This document shows, piece by piece, positions 8,730-17,716 of a stretch of DNA of 64,000 nucleotides. Numbering within the stretch: position 1 is the stretch's first letter; every line of letters starts with the position of its first letter. The stretch is from Duganella sp. 1411. GTDB taxonomy: Bacteria; Pseudomonadota; Gammaproteobacteria; Burkholderiales; Burkholderiaceae_D. The stretch spans positions 372,001 through 436,000 of the forward strand of contig NZ_JAFICD010000003.1 in NCBI RefSeq assembly GCF_017833525.1. The letters run 5' to 3'. The position numbers and the translations under genes are program-made. The notes under the pieces were generated by a model. That model ran no database searches. It was given only the letters and a program-made list of their open reading frames with translations, and was not told where the DNA came from.

Positions 8730-9788
8730 ATGCTCTACCGCGAAGCAGGACAATTCAAGACCAGCTATCAGGCCGACAGCCAGATTTTCCCCATTCTGCA
8801 GGACCGCGTGGCCATGCTGGCGCTGCTGGCCGTGGCGATCGTGGTGGTGCCGCTGGTGGCGTCGCCGTACGCGTTGTCGGCGATCCTGATTCCGTTCCTG
8901 ATCTTCTCGCTCGCCGCGCTGGGGCTGAACATCCTGACCGGCTACGCGGGCCAGCTGTCGCTCGGCACCGCCGCCTTCATGGCGGTGGGCGCCTTCGCCT
9001 CCTATAACTTCATCGCCCGCATTCCCGGCCTGCCGGTGCTGGTGGCGTTCGTGCTCGGTGGCCTGAGCGCGGCGGCGGTCGGCATCGCCTTCGGCCTGCC
9101 GTCGCTGCGGATACGCGGCTTCTACCTGGCCGCGTCGACCCTGGCCACACAGTTCTTCGTGGTCTGGTGCCTGACCAAGATCCCCTACCTGACCAATTAC
9201 AGCGCCTCCGGCGTCATCACCGCGCAAAAGATCGTCATCCTCGGCTATCAGTTCGATACGCCGGACCGCAAGTACCTGCTGGTGCTGGGCGTGGTGGCGG
9301 TGATGGCGCTGCAGGCCAAGAACATGGTGCGCTCCAACGTCGGCCGCTCCTGGATGGCGGTGCGCGACATGGACGTGGCGGCCGAGGTGATCGGCTTCCG
9401 CCTGATGCGCACCAAGCTGCTGGCGTTCGCCGTCAGCTCGTTCTACTGCGGCGTGGCCGGTGCGCTGTACGCCTTCGCCTACCTCGGCACGGTGGAGCCG
9501 GAGGCCTACAACCTCGATCTGTCGTTCCGCATCCTGTTCATGATCATCATCGGCGGCGTCGGTTCGATCCTCGGCTCCTTCCTTGGCGCGGCCTTCATCG
9601 TGCTGCTGCCGGTGCTGCTCAACATCCTGGCGCACGGCCTGTCGCTGCCCAACAGCGTGGCCTCCAACCTGGAGCTGATGGTGTTCGGCGCGTTGATCAT
9701 ATTTTTCCTGATCGTCGAGCCGCATGGCCTGGCGCGTCTGTGGCAAATCGGTAAAGAGAAACTGCGTCTGTGGCCCTTCCCGCACTGA
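8730..9788 (+). CDS. Branched-chain-type ABC permease (LivM-like)
   Basis: An inner-membrane permease of 352 residues. It has the LivM pattern: a longer N-terminal arm, then LGLNILTGYAGQLSLGTAAF, FGLPSLRIRGFYLAASTLA and MIIIGGVGSILGSFLGA near the C-terminus. It follows the LivH-like gene closely and should form a heterodimeric channel with it. A 53-base gap with AGGAGA at the end leads to the binding-protein gene. Confidence 0.92.
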   Translation: MLYREAGQFKTSYQADSQIFPILQDRVAMLALLAVAIVVVPLVASPYALSAILIPFLIFSLAALGLNILTGYAGQLSLGTAAFMAVGAFASYNFIARIPGLPVLVAFVLGGLSAAAVGIAFGLPSLRIRGFYLAASTLATQFFVVWCLTKIPYLTNYSASGVITAQKIVILGYQFDTPDRKYLLVLGVVAVMALQAKNMVRSNVGRSWMAVRDMDVAAEVIGFRLMRTKLLAFAVSSFYCGVAGALYAFAYLGTVEPEAYNLDLSFRILFMIIIGGVGSILGSFLGAAFIVLLPVLLNILAHGLSLPNSVASNLELMVFGALIIFFLIVEPHGLARLWQIGKEKLRLWPFPH

Positions 9789-9841
9789 ACGCACCAAGTT
9801 ATCGCAATCTACCAGCGTAGTACCCAAGAGGAGACAAAAAA

Positions 9842-11152
9842 ATGAAAAGCATCAAATCTCTCGTACTCGGACTGACAATCGCGGCGATCGTCGCGCCCGC
9901 GCTGGCGCAGCCGGCCGGCGAGCAATACATCGCCCTGCCCTCTTATCGCGTCGGCCCTTATGCGGCGGGCGGCTCCGGCTTCTACGGCGGCATCATCGAC
10001 TACTTCAACCTGGTCAACCTGTCGGGCGGCGTCAACGGCGTCAAGATCGCCTGGGAGGAATGCGAAACCGAATACAACCCGTCGCGCGGCGTCGAATGCT
10101 ACGAGCGGCTAAAAACCAAGAACGGCGGCGCCACGCTGGTCGAACCGCTGTCCACCGGCGTCGCCTACGGGGTGCTCGACCGCCTGCCGACCGATAAAAT
10201 CCCGATGACGATGATCGGCTACGGGCGTTCCGACGCCGCCAACGGCAAAGTCTTCCCCTACGTCTTCCCCCTGATCACCAGCTACTGGAACCAGGCCGCC
10301 GGCATGATCAAATACCTCGGCGACAAGAACGGCGGCCTGGACAAACTCAAAGGTAAAAAGATCGTCCACCTGTACCACGACTCGGCCTTCGGCAAGGAAC
10401 CCTTGCCGGTGCTGGAGGCGCTGTCCAAACAATACGGCTTTGAACTGATCAAGATCCCCGTCACGCCGCCCGGCACCGAGCAGCAGTCGCAATGGCTGCA
10501 AATCCGCCAGGCCAAACCGGATCATGTGATCCTGTGGGGCTGGGGTTCGATGAACGCGGTGGCCATCAAGACCGCGCAGCGCAACGGCTTCCCGCGCGAG
10601 AAAATGCTGGGCGTCTGGTGGGCCGGATCGGAGGAAGACACCGTACCCGCCGGCGACGCGGCCAAAGGCTACAGCGCGATGACCTTCAACACGCCGGGCA
10701 GCTACCCGGTGATGGACGAGATCAACAAGAAGCTTTACGAAGCGGGCAAAGGCAATCTGGCGGACCGCAACCGCATCGGCTCCGTGTACCACATGCGCGG
10801 CGTCAGCGCCGCCATCCTGTGGGTGGAGGCGATGCGCACCGCGCAGGAGAAGTTCGGCAAGGGCAAGGCGGTCAGCGGCGAGCAAATGCGCTGGGGCCTG
10901 GAGCACCTGAACCTCGACGAGGCGCGGCAGAAGGCCATCGGCGCGCTCGGCATGCTGCCGGTGGTGAAGACCAGCTGCGACGATCACGAGGGCTCCGGCG
11001 CGGTCAAGGTCCAGCAGTGGGACGGCAAGAAGTGGAACGCCATCACGCCGAACTGGGTGGTCGGCGACAAGGCGCTGACCCACAAGCTGCTGGAAGAAAG
11101 CTCCGCGGCCTACGCGGCCGAGAAAAAAATCACGCCGGCCTGCGCAAAATGA
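9842..11152 (+). CDS. ABC transporter periplasmic substrate-binding protein (LivK-like)
   Basis: A periplasmic binding protein of 436 residues with an N-terminal signal peptide (MKSIKSLVLGLTIAAIVAPA, cleavage near ALA-QP). It has the two-lobed type I fold of leucine/amide-binding proteins, but at 436 residues it is longer than true LivK (about 370) and resembles family members that bind aromatic or other organic acids. A strong AGGAGA ribosome-binding site stands before ATG 9842. Its neighbours are acyl-CoA ligases rather than amino-acid enzymes, so I infer that the ligand is a carboxylic acid. Confidence 0.88.
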   Translation: MKSIKSLVLGLTIAAIVAPALAQPAGEQYIALPSYRVGPYAAGGSGFYGGIIDYFNLVNLSGGVNGVKIAWEECETEYNPSRGVECYERLKTKNGGATLVEPLSTGVAYGVLDRLPTDKIPMTMIGYGRSDAANGKVFPYVFPLITSYWNQAAGMIKYLGDKNGGLDKLKGKKIVHLYHDSAFGKEPLPVLEALSKQYGFELIKIPVTPPGTEQQSQWLQIRQAKPDHVILWGWGSMNAVAIKTAQRNGFPREKMLGVWWAGSEEDTVPAGDAAKGYSAMTFNTPGSYPVMDEINKKLYEAGKGNLADRNRIGSVYHMRGVSAAILWVEAMRTAQEKFGKGKAVSGEQMRWGLEHLNLDEARQKAIGALGMLPVVKTSCDDHEGSGAVKVQQWDGKKWNAITPNWVVGDKALTHKLLEESSAAYAAEKKITPACAK

Positions 11153-11952
11153 CGCCCTACCTCTCCGTCAACAACGTGGAAGTGATCTACGACCACGTGA
11201 TCCTGGTGCTCAAAGGCGTCTCGCTGCAGGTCCCGCAAGGGAAAATCGTGGCGCTGCTGGGCGCCAACGGCGCCGGCAAGTCCACCACCCTGAAGACCAT
11301 CTCCACGTTGCTGCGGGGAGAGCGCGGCGACGTCACCAAGGGCGACGTCCACTTCAAGGGCGAGCGCGTCGACCAGTTGACGCCCAATGAGCTGGTCAAG
11401 CGCGGCCTGTCGCAGGTGATGGAGGGACGCCACTGCTTCGGCCACCTGACCATCGAGGAAAACCTGCTGACCGGCGCCTACACGCGCAGCCTGTCGCGCG
11501 CGCAGCTCAAGGAGTCGCTCGACAAGGTGTACCACTACTTCCCGCGCCTGAAGGAGCGGCGCGCCAGCCAGGCCGGCTACACCTCCGGCGGCGAGCAGCA
11601 GATGTGCGCGATCGGCCGCGCGCTGATGGCCAAGCCGTCGATGATCTTGCTGGACGAGCCGTCGATGGGCATCGCGCCGCAAATCGTCGACGAAATCTTC
11701 GGCATCGTGAAGGACTTGAACGGCAAGGAAAACGTCTCCTTCCTGCTGGCGGAACAAAACACCAACATCGCCTTGCGCTACGCCGATTTCGGCTACATCC
11801 TTGAAAATGGCCGCGTCGTCATGGAAGGCGCGGCCGCGGACCTGGCCAGCAACGAGGACGTCAAGGAGTTCTACCTGGGCGTGTCCGGCGCCGGCCGCAA
11901 GAGCTTCCGCGACATGAAATTTTACCGCCGCCGCAAACGCTGGCTGGCTTGA
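11149..11952 (+). CDS. Branched-chain-type ABC transporter ATPase (LivF-like)
   Basis: A 267-residue ATPase of the LivF class. Walker A GANGAGKS is at residues 38-45, the signature is YTSGGEQQM, Walker B is MILLDEPSMGI and the switch region LLAEQNT. The ATG at 11149 overlaps the stop of the binding-protein gene by four bases. The C-terminal tail RKSFRDMKFYRRRKRWLA is basic and longer than in E. coli LivF; this extension recurs, as far as I recall, in the ligase-linked transporters of this type. It completes a full five-part importer. Confidence 0.9.
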   Translation: MTPYLSVNNVEVIYDHVILVLKGVSLQVPQGKIVALLGANGAGKSTTLKTISTLLRGERGDVTKGDVHFKGERVDQLTPNELVKRGLSQVMEGRHCFGHLTIEENLLTGAYTRSLSRAQLKESLDKVYHYFPRLKERRASQAGYTSGGEQQMCAIGRALMAKPSMILLDEPSMGIAPQIVDEIFGIVKDLNGKENVSFLLAEQNTNIALRYADFGYILENGRVVMEGAAADLASNEDVKEFYLGVSGAGRKSFRDMKFYRRRKRWLA

Positions 11953-11964
11953 GGACACGCACGC

Positions 11965-12318
11965 ATGAATATCAAAAAAGCCAGGACGCTTTGCCTTTCC
12001 CTGCCCGGCGCCACGGAAGACATCAAATGGGAAAGCAATCTGGTGTTCTCGGTCGGCGGCAAGATGTTCGCCGTCACGCGCGCCGACGACGCCAAGGGCA
12101 TCAGCTTCAAGGTCGACGACGACCGCTTCCTGGAACTGACCGACCGCCCCGGCATCATCCCGGCGCCGTATCTGGCACGCGCCAAGTGGGTGTACGTCGA
12201 AGACCTCGCAACCCTCAGCGACGCCGAAGCGGCCGCGTTGCTGAAACGCGCGCATGAACTGGTCTTCGCCAAACTGACCAAAAAACTGCAGCGCGAAATC
12301 GGAGGACAGCAATCATGA
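11965..12318 (+). CDS. MmcQ/YjbR family DNA-binding-like protein
   Basis: A 117-residue protein of the YjbR (CyaY-like fold) family, recognised by LCLSLPGATEDIKWESNLVF at the start and KWVYVEDLATLSDAE near the C-terminus. Family members are small alpha/beta proteins often annotated as DNA-binding, with no firm biochemical role. It lies 12 bases after the LivF-like gene and overlaps the next ligase gene by four bases, so it belongs to the operon. Confidence 0.8.
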   Translation: MNIKKARTLCLSLPGATEDIKWESNLVFSVGGKMFAVTRADDAKGISFKVDDDRFLELTDRPGIIPAPYLARAKWVYVEDLATLSDAEAAALLKRAHELVFAKLTKKLQREIGGQQS

Positions 12319-13568
12319 CGGATACCCTGGACAGCCTGGAAACACGCCCGCCCGAACAACGCGAGCGCGAACTGATGGCGCGCCTGCCCCAGTTGGTGGC
12401 GCGGGCGAAGGCTGCCGCCGGGTGGTCGCGCATCCTGCGGGACGTGAACGCGGCCGACATCACCAGCCGCGAGGCGCTGGCGACCTTGCCGGTGACGCGC
12501 AAATCCGAACTGCACGCGCTGCAAAAGCTGCAGCCTCCCTTTGGCGGCCTGAATACGACGCCGGTGGGACAGCTGTCACGCCTGTACATGTCGCCCGGCC
12601 CCATCTTCGATCCCGAGGGCAGAGGCCAGGATTGGTGGCGTTTCGGCCGTCCCATGTACGCGGCCGGCGTGCGGGCCGGCGGCCTGCTGCAAAACTGCTT
12701 CTCGTATCACTTCACGCCGGCCGCCTTCATGGTCGAAGGCGGCGCCGCGCGCATCGGCTGCGGCGTGATCCCGGCCGGCAGCGGCCAGACCGAAATGCAG
12801 GTGCAGGCGATCAGCGCGCTGCGGCCGGACACCTACGTCGGCACGCCGTCGTTCCTGAAGATCATCATCGAAAAGGCGCAGGAGATGGGCGCCGACATCA
12901 GCAGCATGACTCAGGCGCTGATGGGCGCCGAGGCGCTGCCCGAATCGCTGCGCGCATGGTTCGCCGACAACGGCGTGCCGCACGTGCTGCAAACCTACGC
13001 CACCGCCGACATCGGCAGCATCGCCTTCGAAACCCGCAGCGGCGACGTGCGCCATCCCGGCATGGTGCTCGACGAGGACGTGATCCTGGAAATCGTCCGT
13101 CCCGGCAGCGGCGAGCCGGTGGCGGCCGGCGAAGTGGGCGAAGTGGTGGTCACAGTGTTCAATCCCGACTACCCGCTGATCCGCTTCGCCACCGGCGACC
13201 TGTCGGCGGTGTTGACCGGCGTGGCCGATTCGCCATGCGGCCGCACCAACACCCGCATCAAGGGCTGGATGGGCCGCGCCGACCAGACCACCAAGGTGCG
13301 CGCGATGTTCGTCCACCCGTCGCAGGTGCACGAAGTGACGCGTCGCCATCCGGAGATCGTCAAGGCGCGGCTGGTGATTTCCGGGCGCATGGCGCAGGAC
13401 GTGATGACCCTGCACTGCGAAGTAGCCGATCCCGGCGCCGCCAGCGGCGCGGCCATCGTCGAATCGATCAGGGAACTGACCAAGCTACGCGGCGAGGTGC
13501 GCTTCGCCGCCATCGGCAGCCTGCCCGGCGACGGCAGGGTGATCGATGACATACGCGATTACACGTAG
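12315..13568 (+). CDS. Phenylacetate-CoA ligase-like AMP-binding protein
   Basis: A 417-residue member of the PaaK branch of adenylate-forming enzymes. The segments LPVTRKSELHALQKLQPPFG, YVGTPSFLKIIIEKA and FATGDLSAVL match PaaK relatives; the C-terminal domain follows with IKGWMGRADQTTKVRAMFV. PaaK enzymes make CoA thioesters of aromatic acids from ATP and CoA. It is the last gene of the operon and starts inside the stop of the YjbR gene. Two different CoA ligases in one importer operon suggest a range of acids or a two-step pathway; which acid is not visible. Confidence 0.85.
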   Translation: MTDTLDSLETRPPEQRERELMARLPQLVARAKAAAGWSRILRDVNAADITSREALATLPVTRKSELHALQKLQPPFGGLNTTPVGQLSRLYMSPGPIFDPEGRGQDWWRFGRPMYAAGVRAGGLLQNCFSYHFTPAAFMVEGGAARIGCGVIPAGSGQTEMQVQAISALRPDTYVGTPSFLKIIIEKAQEMGADISSMTQALMGAEALPESLRAWFADNGVPHVLQTYATADIGSIAFETRSGDVRHPGMVLDEDVILEIVRPGSGEPVAAGEVGEVVVTVFNPDYPLIRFATGDLSAVLTGVADSPCGRTNTRIKGWMGRADQTTKVRAMFVHPSQVHEVTRRHPEIVKARLVISGRMAQDVMTLHCEVADPGAASGAAIVESIRELTKLRGEVRFAAIGSLPGDGRVIDDIRDYT

Positions 13569-13671
13569 GGCTGCGGCAAATCCTGTGGCAGGATAGCAAC
13601 GGTGAGCGGCCTGCGGGGATATGGCGGATAATAGCGTTCTTCCCACATGTTTTTAAAAGCCGAAGAAGACC

Positions 13672-14241
13672 ATGCAAGACTTCCACCACAACCGCGCCCG
13701 CGCCCTGCTGGAGAACGCGGAAGAACTGTTCAACAAAGAGACCGTCGACGGCGCCGTCACCGCGATGGCCGAGACCCTCAACGCCCGCTTCAATCGCCCC
13801 GACAGCGAGGAGTTCCCGCTGGTGCTGGGCGTGATGGGCGGCGCGGTGGTCTTCACCGGCAATCTGCTGCCGCAGCTGACCTTCCCGCTCGAATTCGACT
13901 ACATCCACGTCAGCCGCTACGGCGACGACGACCAGGGCGGACAAGTGGTGTGGAAAGTGGTGCCGCGCTCGAACGTGGCCGGCCGCGTGGTCATCGTGTT
14001 GGACGATATCCTGGACGAAGGCGAAACGCTGGCCCACGTCAAACAGCGCCTGCTCGACATGGGCGCGGCCGAAGTGGTGCTGGCCGTCTTCGCCGACAAG
14101 GCGATCGGCAAGCCCAAGCCGGTCAAGGCGGACATCGTCGGCATCACGATCCCGAACCGCTTCGTGGTCGGATTCGGCATGGACGCTTACGGCTACTGGC
14201 GCAATCTGCCCGGCCTGTGGGCGATCCAAACGGAATCGTAG
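13672..14241 (+). CDS. hpt: Hypoxanthine-guanine phosphoribosyltransferase
   Basis: A 189-residue purine salvage enzyme that joins hypoxanthine or guanine to PRPP. The PRPP-binding motif is VVIVLDDILDEGET, an acidic pair followed by the phosphate loop, at about residues 104-117. The N-terminal VLGVMGGAVVFTGNLL and the C-terminal FVVGFGMDAYGYWRNLPGL also match the family. It stands alone after a 103-base gap and converges with the TPR gene, sharing a hairpin that contains both stop codons. Confidence 0.88.
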   Translation: MQDFHHNRARALLENAEELFNKETVDGAVTAMAETLNARFNRPDSEEFPLVLGVMGGAVVFTGNLLPQLTFPLEFDYIHVSRYGDDDQGGQVVWKVVPRSNVAGRVVIVLDDILDEGETLAHVKQRLLDMGAAEVVLAVFADKAIGKPKPVKADIVGITIPNRFVVGFGMDAYGYWRNLPGLWAIQTES

Positions 14242-14261
14242 GGCAACGGCCCCGCCCTACG
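14237..14261. terminator. Shared convergent hairpin between hpt and TPR gene
   Basis: Arms CGTAGGGC (14237-14244) and GCCCTACG (14254-14261) enclose a nine-base GC-rich loop. The left arm contains the TAG of hpt, and the right arm contains the stop of the leftward TPR gene. There is no T-run, so termination would not be a classical intrinsic one. Confidence 0.45.
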
Positions 14262-15471
14262 GCTGCAATCCCCACGTATCGACGAATTTGCGGATACCGT
14301 TGGGATGCGCGGTCTTCCACGCCTCGAACTCGGGGCGGTAGGATTCCTTGTAGCGCAAGATCAGCAAGCCCGCCTCCAGCTGGTCCGCTTTGGCCAGCTC
14401 CTGCATCGCGACCAGGCCTGGATCGGTCAGCGCCTCTCCGCCATTGGCGACGATCTCAGTGGCCGCTTTCATCGCCCCCTCCCACGTCGCCAGCTCGATC
14501 GCGAACGGCGTGCTGGCGGTATGGTCGTCGCGGTCCTTGACGCGGATGTTCGCTTCCTTCAGACCCAGCATCAGCCAAGCCCCGCCATCGGCCGTTTTCT
14601 GCTCCCCGGGGCCGCCGCTGAACGTCGAATCAAGATTCACCGTCGGCTTGCCGGTGGCCGCGTCGAGCGTGGCGCTGGCCTTGCGCACCAGTCCCAGAGG
14701 CTTGAGCGGCGTGCCGGCGGCGGCGCGCACGCGGGCCAGTTTGTCCCAGTTGGGCATCTGGCTCGGTTGCGCGGCGATGCCGTTGAACAGCGCTTCCTCG
14801 CCGGCTTCGCGCTTGCCCTGCGAGAGCAGCGCGTCCGCCAGGAAGCGCCAGCCCTGGCCATTGAGCGGCTCGATCGTCACGCCCTTGCGGAACATCTGCT
14901 CGGCCTCCGGCCATTTTTTCTGCGCGTAGTAGCAATCGCCGGCATAAATCCAGGGGGCCGAATAGAGCGGATCGGCCTTCGCCGCGAGCATATATTTTTC
15001 GCGGGCCTCGTCGAATTTTCCGGCGACGAACAGCTGTTCCGCCTCGGACGACAGCCTGGCCGCTTCCGGCGTCGGCGCGTGCAGCGGCGCCGGCTTTTCC
15101 TCGGCCAGCAACCGCAGCACCTCCTGCGCGATGGGGTCTCGGGAATCGAGCTTCAAGGCCTGTTGCGCCAAGCCCTCGGCCTGCGCGCGCATGGCCGCTT
15201 TTTTATCGGCATCGGCGGCAACCGACAAGGTGTAAATAAGACTGGCGAGTCTCGACGTCGGCTGCGAGGACGCCGGATCGGCCTTGCCGGCCGCGTAATA
15301 GCTGCGCACCGCGTCCGCGTACTTCCGCTGGGTCATCAACTTATCGCCTTCCTGCGTCAGCGCGCTGGCGGCCTCGTTGATCGGCGCTTGCGCCGACACG
15401 CTGGCCGCGCAGCATAGCAGCGCCAGCGACAGCGACAGGGAGAGTGACTGGGACAGGGTGCGCAACTTCAT
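14257..15471 (-). CDS. TPR-repeat protein with signal peptide
   Basis: A 404-residue exported protein. The N-terminus has an unusual serine-leucine ladder (SQSLSLSLSLALLCCAASVSA) that forms a signal peptide; the paired cysteines leave a lipoprotein possible. At least three tetratricopeptide-like helical pairs follow, e.g. GDKLMTQRKYADAVRSYYAA, EQLFVAGKFDEAREKYMLAA and GDCYYAQKKWPEAEQMFRKG. TPRs mediate protein contacts, so a scaffold role in the envelope is likely. ATG at 15471 is chosen because the TTG further up lies inside an inverted repeat. It follows the nitronate monooxygenase gene on the same strand with a 112-base gap containing its own promoter-like elements. Confidence 0.75.
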   Translation of the reverse strand: MKLRTLSQSLSLSLSLALLCCAASVSAQAPINEAASALTQEGDKLMTQRKYADAVRSYYAAGKADPASSQPTSRLASLIYTLSVAADADKKAAMRAQAEGLAQQALKLDSRDPIAQEVLRLLAEEKPAPLHAPTPEAARLSSEAEQLFVAGKFDEAREKYMLAAKADPLYSAPWIYAGDCYYAQKKWPEAEQMFRKGVTIEPLNGQGWRFLADALLSQGKREAGEEALFNGIAAQPSQMPNWDKLARVRAAAGTPLKPLGLVRKASATLDAATGKPTVNLDSTFSGGPGEQKTADGGAWLMLGLKEANIRVKDRDDHTASTPFAIELATWEGAMKAATEIVANGGEALTDPGLVAMQELAKADQLEAGLLILRYKESYRPEFEAWKTAHPNGIRKFVDTWGLQP

Positions 15472-15477
15472 CGTTCG

Positions 15478-15503
15478 ATCCAATATTTATGGCAATATTG
15501 GAT
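15478..15503. promoter_or_regulatory. Perfect 10-bp inverted repeat before the TPR gene
   Basis: Arms ATCCAATATT and AATATTGGAT are separated by six bases and end seven bases before the TPR start codon. On the minus strand a TATAAT (15511-15506) stands immediately upstream, so the dyad would cover the transcription start. It could be an operator or an RNA hairpin that hides the translation start. Confidence 0.55.
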
Positions 15504-15505
15504 TT

Positions 15506-15511
15506 ATTATA
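15506..15511 (-). promoter_or_regulatory. Candidate -10 box of the TPR gene
   Basis: A perfect TATAAT on the minus strand, in an AT-rich island 35 bases before the TPR start. The -35 region is not consensus. Confidence 0.4.
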
Positions 15512-15583
15512 ATTGTTTTTGATGGCCGTGCCATCGTCATTCGGCTGGCATCCGGCGCTGGCGACAACTGCCGCCAGCACCAG

Positions 15584-16537
15584 TTACAGAGCCAAACGCG
15601 CGCGCGCCGCGTCGTATTCGGCCTTCAGGCGCGCCACCATCTCGGCGGTGGTCGGCACGTCGTCCATCAGGCCCACGCCCTGGCCGGCGCCCCAGATGTC
15701 GCGCCACGCCTTGGCGCTGCCGGAACCGAAATTCATCGCGCTCTTGTCGGCCTGCGGCAGCGCGTCCGGGTCCAGGCCCGCGTTGACGATGGATTTCTTC
15801 AGGTAGTTGCCATGCACGCCGGTGAACAGGTTCGAATACACGATGTCGGCGGCGGCCGATTCGACGATGGCGTCGCGGTAGGCGTCGCTGACGTTCGATT
15901 CCTTGGTCGCCAGCCAGCGCGAGCCGATGTAGGCGAAGTCCGCGCCCATCGCCTGCGCGGCCAAAATCGCGTCGCCGCTGGCGATGGCGCCGGACAGCGC
16001 GATCGGGCCGTTGAAGAACTTGCGCACCTCGCCCACCAGCGCGAACGGCGACAACGTGCCGGCATGGCCGCCGGCGCCGGTGGCGACCAGGATCAGGCCA
16101 TCGACGCCCGCTTCCAGCGCTTTTTCGGCGTGGCGGATCGAGATGATGTCGTGCATGACGATGCCGCCGTAGCTGTGGATCGCGTCCAGCATCTCCTTCG
16201 GCGGCGCGCGCAGCGACGAGATGATGATCGGGATCTGGTGCTTGACGCAGACTTCCACGTCGTGCGCGAGGCGGTCGTTCGATTGGTGGACGATCTGGTT
16301 GACGGCGATCGGGCCGACGCGCTTGCCCGGGTTGGCGGCCTGGTAGTCGGCCAGTTCGTTTTGCAGGTCGGTCAGCCAGACGTCGAGCATTTCCGCCGGC
16401 CGCGCGTTCAGCGCCGGGAAGGAGCCGACGATGCCGGCCTTGCACTGCGCCGCCACGAGCGCGGGGCCGCTGGCGATGAACATCGGGGAGGCGATAACGG
16501 GAAGTGAAAGATTTTGCAACGCTGCAGGCAGGGCCAT
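15584..16537 (-). CDS. Nitronate monooxygenase (2-nitropropane dioxygenase family)
   Basis: A 317-residue FMN-dependent TIM-barrel enzyme that oxidises nitronates, for example propionate-3-nitronate, to carbonyl compounds. The N-terminal ASPMFIASGPALVAAQCKAG and the central GVDGLILVATGAGGHAGTLS are family hallmarks; the histidine in GAGGHAG is the expected catalytic base. FMN phosphate binding is served by GPIALSGAIASGDAILAAQA and GSRWLATKES. The start ATG at 16537 is followed directly by LPAALQNLSLPVIASPM, the usual start of the barrel. It stands alone on this strand between repeat-rich DNA and the TPR gene. Confidence 0.88.
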   Translation of the reverse strand: MALPAALQNLSLPVIASPMFIASGPALVAAQCKAGIVGSFPALNARPAEMLDVWLTDLQNELADYQAANPGKRVGPIAVNQIVHQSNDRLAHDVEVCVKHQIPIIISSLRAPPKEMLDAIHSYGGIVMHDIISIRHAEKALEAGVDGLILVATGAGGHAGTLSPFALVGEVRKFFNGPIALSGAIASGDAILAAQAMGADFAYIGSRWLATKESNVSDAYRDAIVESAAADIVYSNLFTGVHGNYLKKSIVNAGLDPDALPQADKSAMNFGSGSAKAWRDIWGAGQGVGLMDDVPTTAEMVARLKAEYDAARARLAL

Positions 16538-16662
16538 GGCGAACTCGCTGACGTAAGTTGATCGGAGTGTAAGGTCTCGGGGATTATAGACCGGAAATAG
16601 TACGATCGTGCCAAAAATAGGTGGTGGGCTCTAGAAGTTTTCCGGGGCCGGTGGCGGCGCGC

Positions 16663-16692
16663 GGCGGATTACGCGCTGCGCGCTAATCCGCC
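16663..16692. repeat. REP-like palindrome, family 1 (divergent copy)
   Basis: Arms GGCGGATTA and TAATCCGCC enclose a 12-base CG-rich centre. It is the same arm pair as the copies at 16766, 19769, 19823, 26967 and 40930. It lies in the 270-bp gap upstream of the nitronate monooxygenase. Confidence 0.8.
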
Positions 16693-16758
16693 CTACCGTG
16701 GATCACGGGTTGGTCGAAATCAGAACCGGGATCGGCGCCCGAAAGATTGCCGGGGAGT

Positions 16759-16791
16759 CACGTAGGGCGGATTAGCGCAGCGTAATCCGCC
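16759..16791. repeat. REP-like palindrome, family 1
   Basis: The seven-base lead CACGTAG is followed by GGCGGATTA-N8-TAATCCGCC. It ends 16 bases before the stop codon of the MBL-fold gene, so it may also serve as that gene's transcript end. Confidence 0.85.
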
Positions 16792-16807
16792 AGGCTCCGC
16801 CAGCGGC

Positions 16808-17716
16808 TCATGTATTAAGTAAGTACTCACCCTCAACGCGCGCCGCCAAACCCCGCACCAATTGGCTGGTCGCCCATGCGCCCAAGGCTTCCGGCGTCTG
16901 CTTCAGAAAGCGCGCGTTGGCGGTCTCGAACACCGGCATCGCCACCAACAACGCCGGCACCTCGGCCAGCGCGATCCGCTGCCGCTCGAGCAGCAAGAAC
17001 TTCAGCAGCACCTTGATCGCGTTCTGCGCGTTGCGCACCGGGTCGGCCTCCAGATACGCCAACCGCGACCTGGCCCGCGCCAGCGCGCCCGCCACATCGT
17101 CGAACGGCCTGCCGTGGCCCGGTATCACCAGCCGCACATCCAGGCCCGCGATGACATCGAGCGTGGCGCGCGCCTCGGCGAACCCCGATTCGCCATCGAG
17201 CTCCGGGAAGATCACGCCGAAGCCGTTCTCCCACAGCGCGTCGGCCGACACCAGCACGCGCTCACTCGGACAGTAAAAAATCAGCGAATGCGGATCGTGC
17301 CCCGGCGCGCCCAGCGCCTGCCATTCCATGCCGGCCAAGGTCAGCACGTCGCCGGGGGCGATGGTGGCGTCGAAGCTGAATCGTTCGCAGCGCTGGCCGG
17401 TGGCCTTGAAACTGAGCGCGTCGACATCCCAGTTCGCCACTTTGTCCGCCTCGGCGACCGGAATGGCGACCCGGCTGCCGTAATGGGCCTGCAGCGTGGC
17501 GTTGCCGCCGCAATGGTCGGAATGCAGATGGGTGTTGATCACCTGATCAAGTTGACGGTCTTGCAACGCGTGGCGCACCAGCGCCAGCGTTTGCGGCGCG
17601 TGGGTCAGATAACCGGTGTCGATCAGCGCCGTGTCGTCGCGCCCCGACAACAGCACGTTGTTGGAGGACAGCCAGCCCCGCTCGAACACCTGGATCGAGG
17701 CCGGCAGCGCCTTCAT
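16808..17716 (-). CDS. MBL-fold metallo-hydrolase
   Basis: A 302-residue metallo-beta-lactamase-fold enzyme. The zinc motif HxHxDH is in NTHLHSDHCGG near residue 80, followed by a histidine in GAPGHDPHSL and another in VIPGHGRPF. The fold covers glyoxalase II, quorum-quenching lactonases and other hydrolases; the spacing and the helical C-terminal extension with LLLERQRIAL do not point to one. The ATG at 17716 overlaps the stop of the DUF1289 gene, so the two are co-translated. Substrate not predictable. Confidence 0.82.
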   Translation of the reverse strand: MKALPASIQVFERGWLSSNNVLLSGRDDTALIDTGYLTHAPQTLALVRHALQDRQLDQVINTHLHSDHCGGNATLQAHYGSRVAIPVAEADKVANWDVDALSFKATGQRCERFSFDATIAPGDVLTLAGMEWQALGAPGHDPHSLIFYCPSERVLVSADALWENGFGVIFPELDGESGFAEARATLDVIAGLDVRLVIPGHGRPFDDVAGALARARSRLAYLEADPVRNAQNAIKVLLKFLLLERQRIALAEVPALLVAMPVFETANARFLKQTPEALGAWATSQLVRGLAARVEGEYLLNT

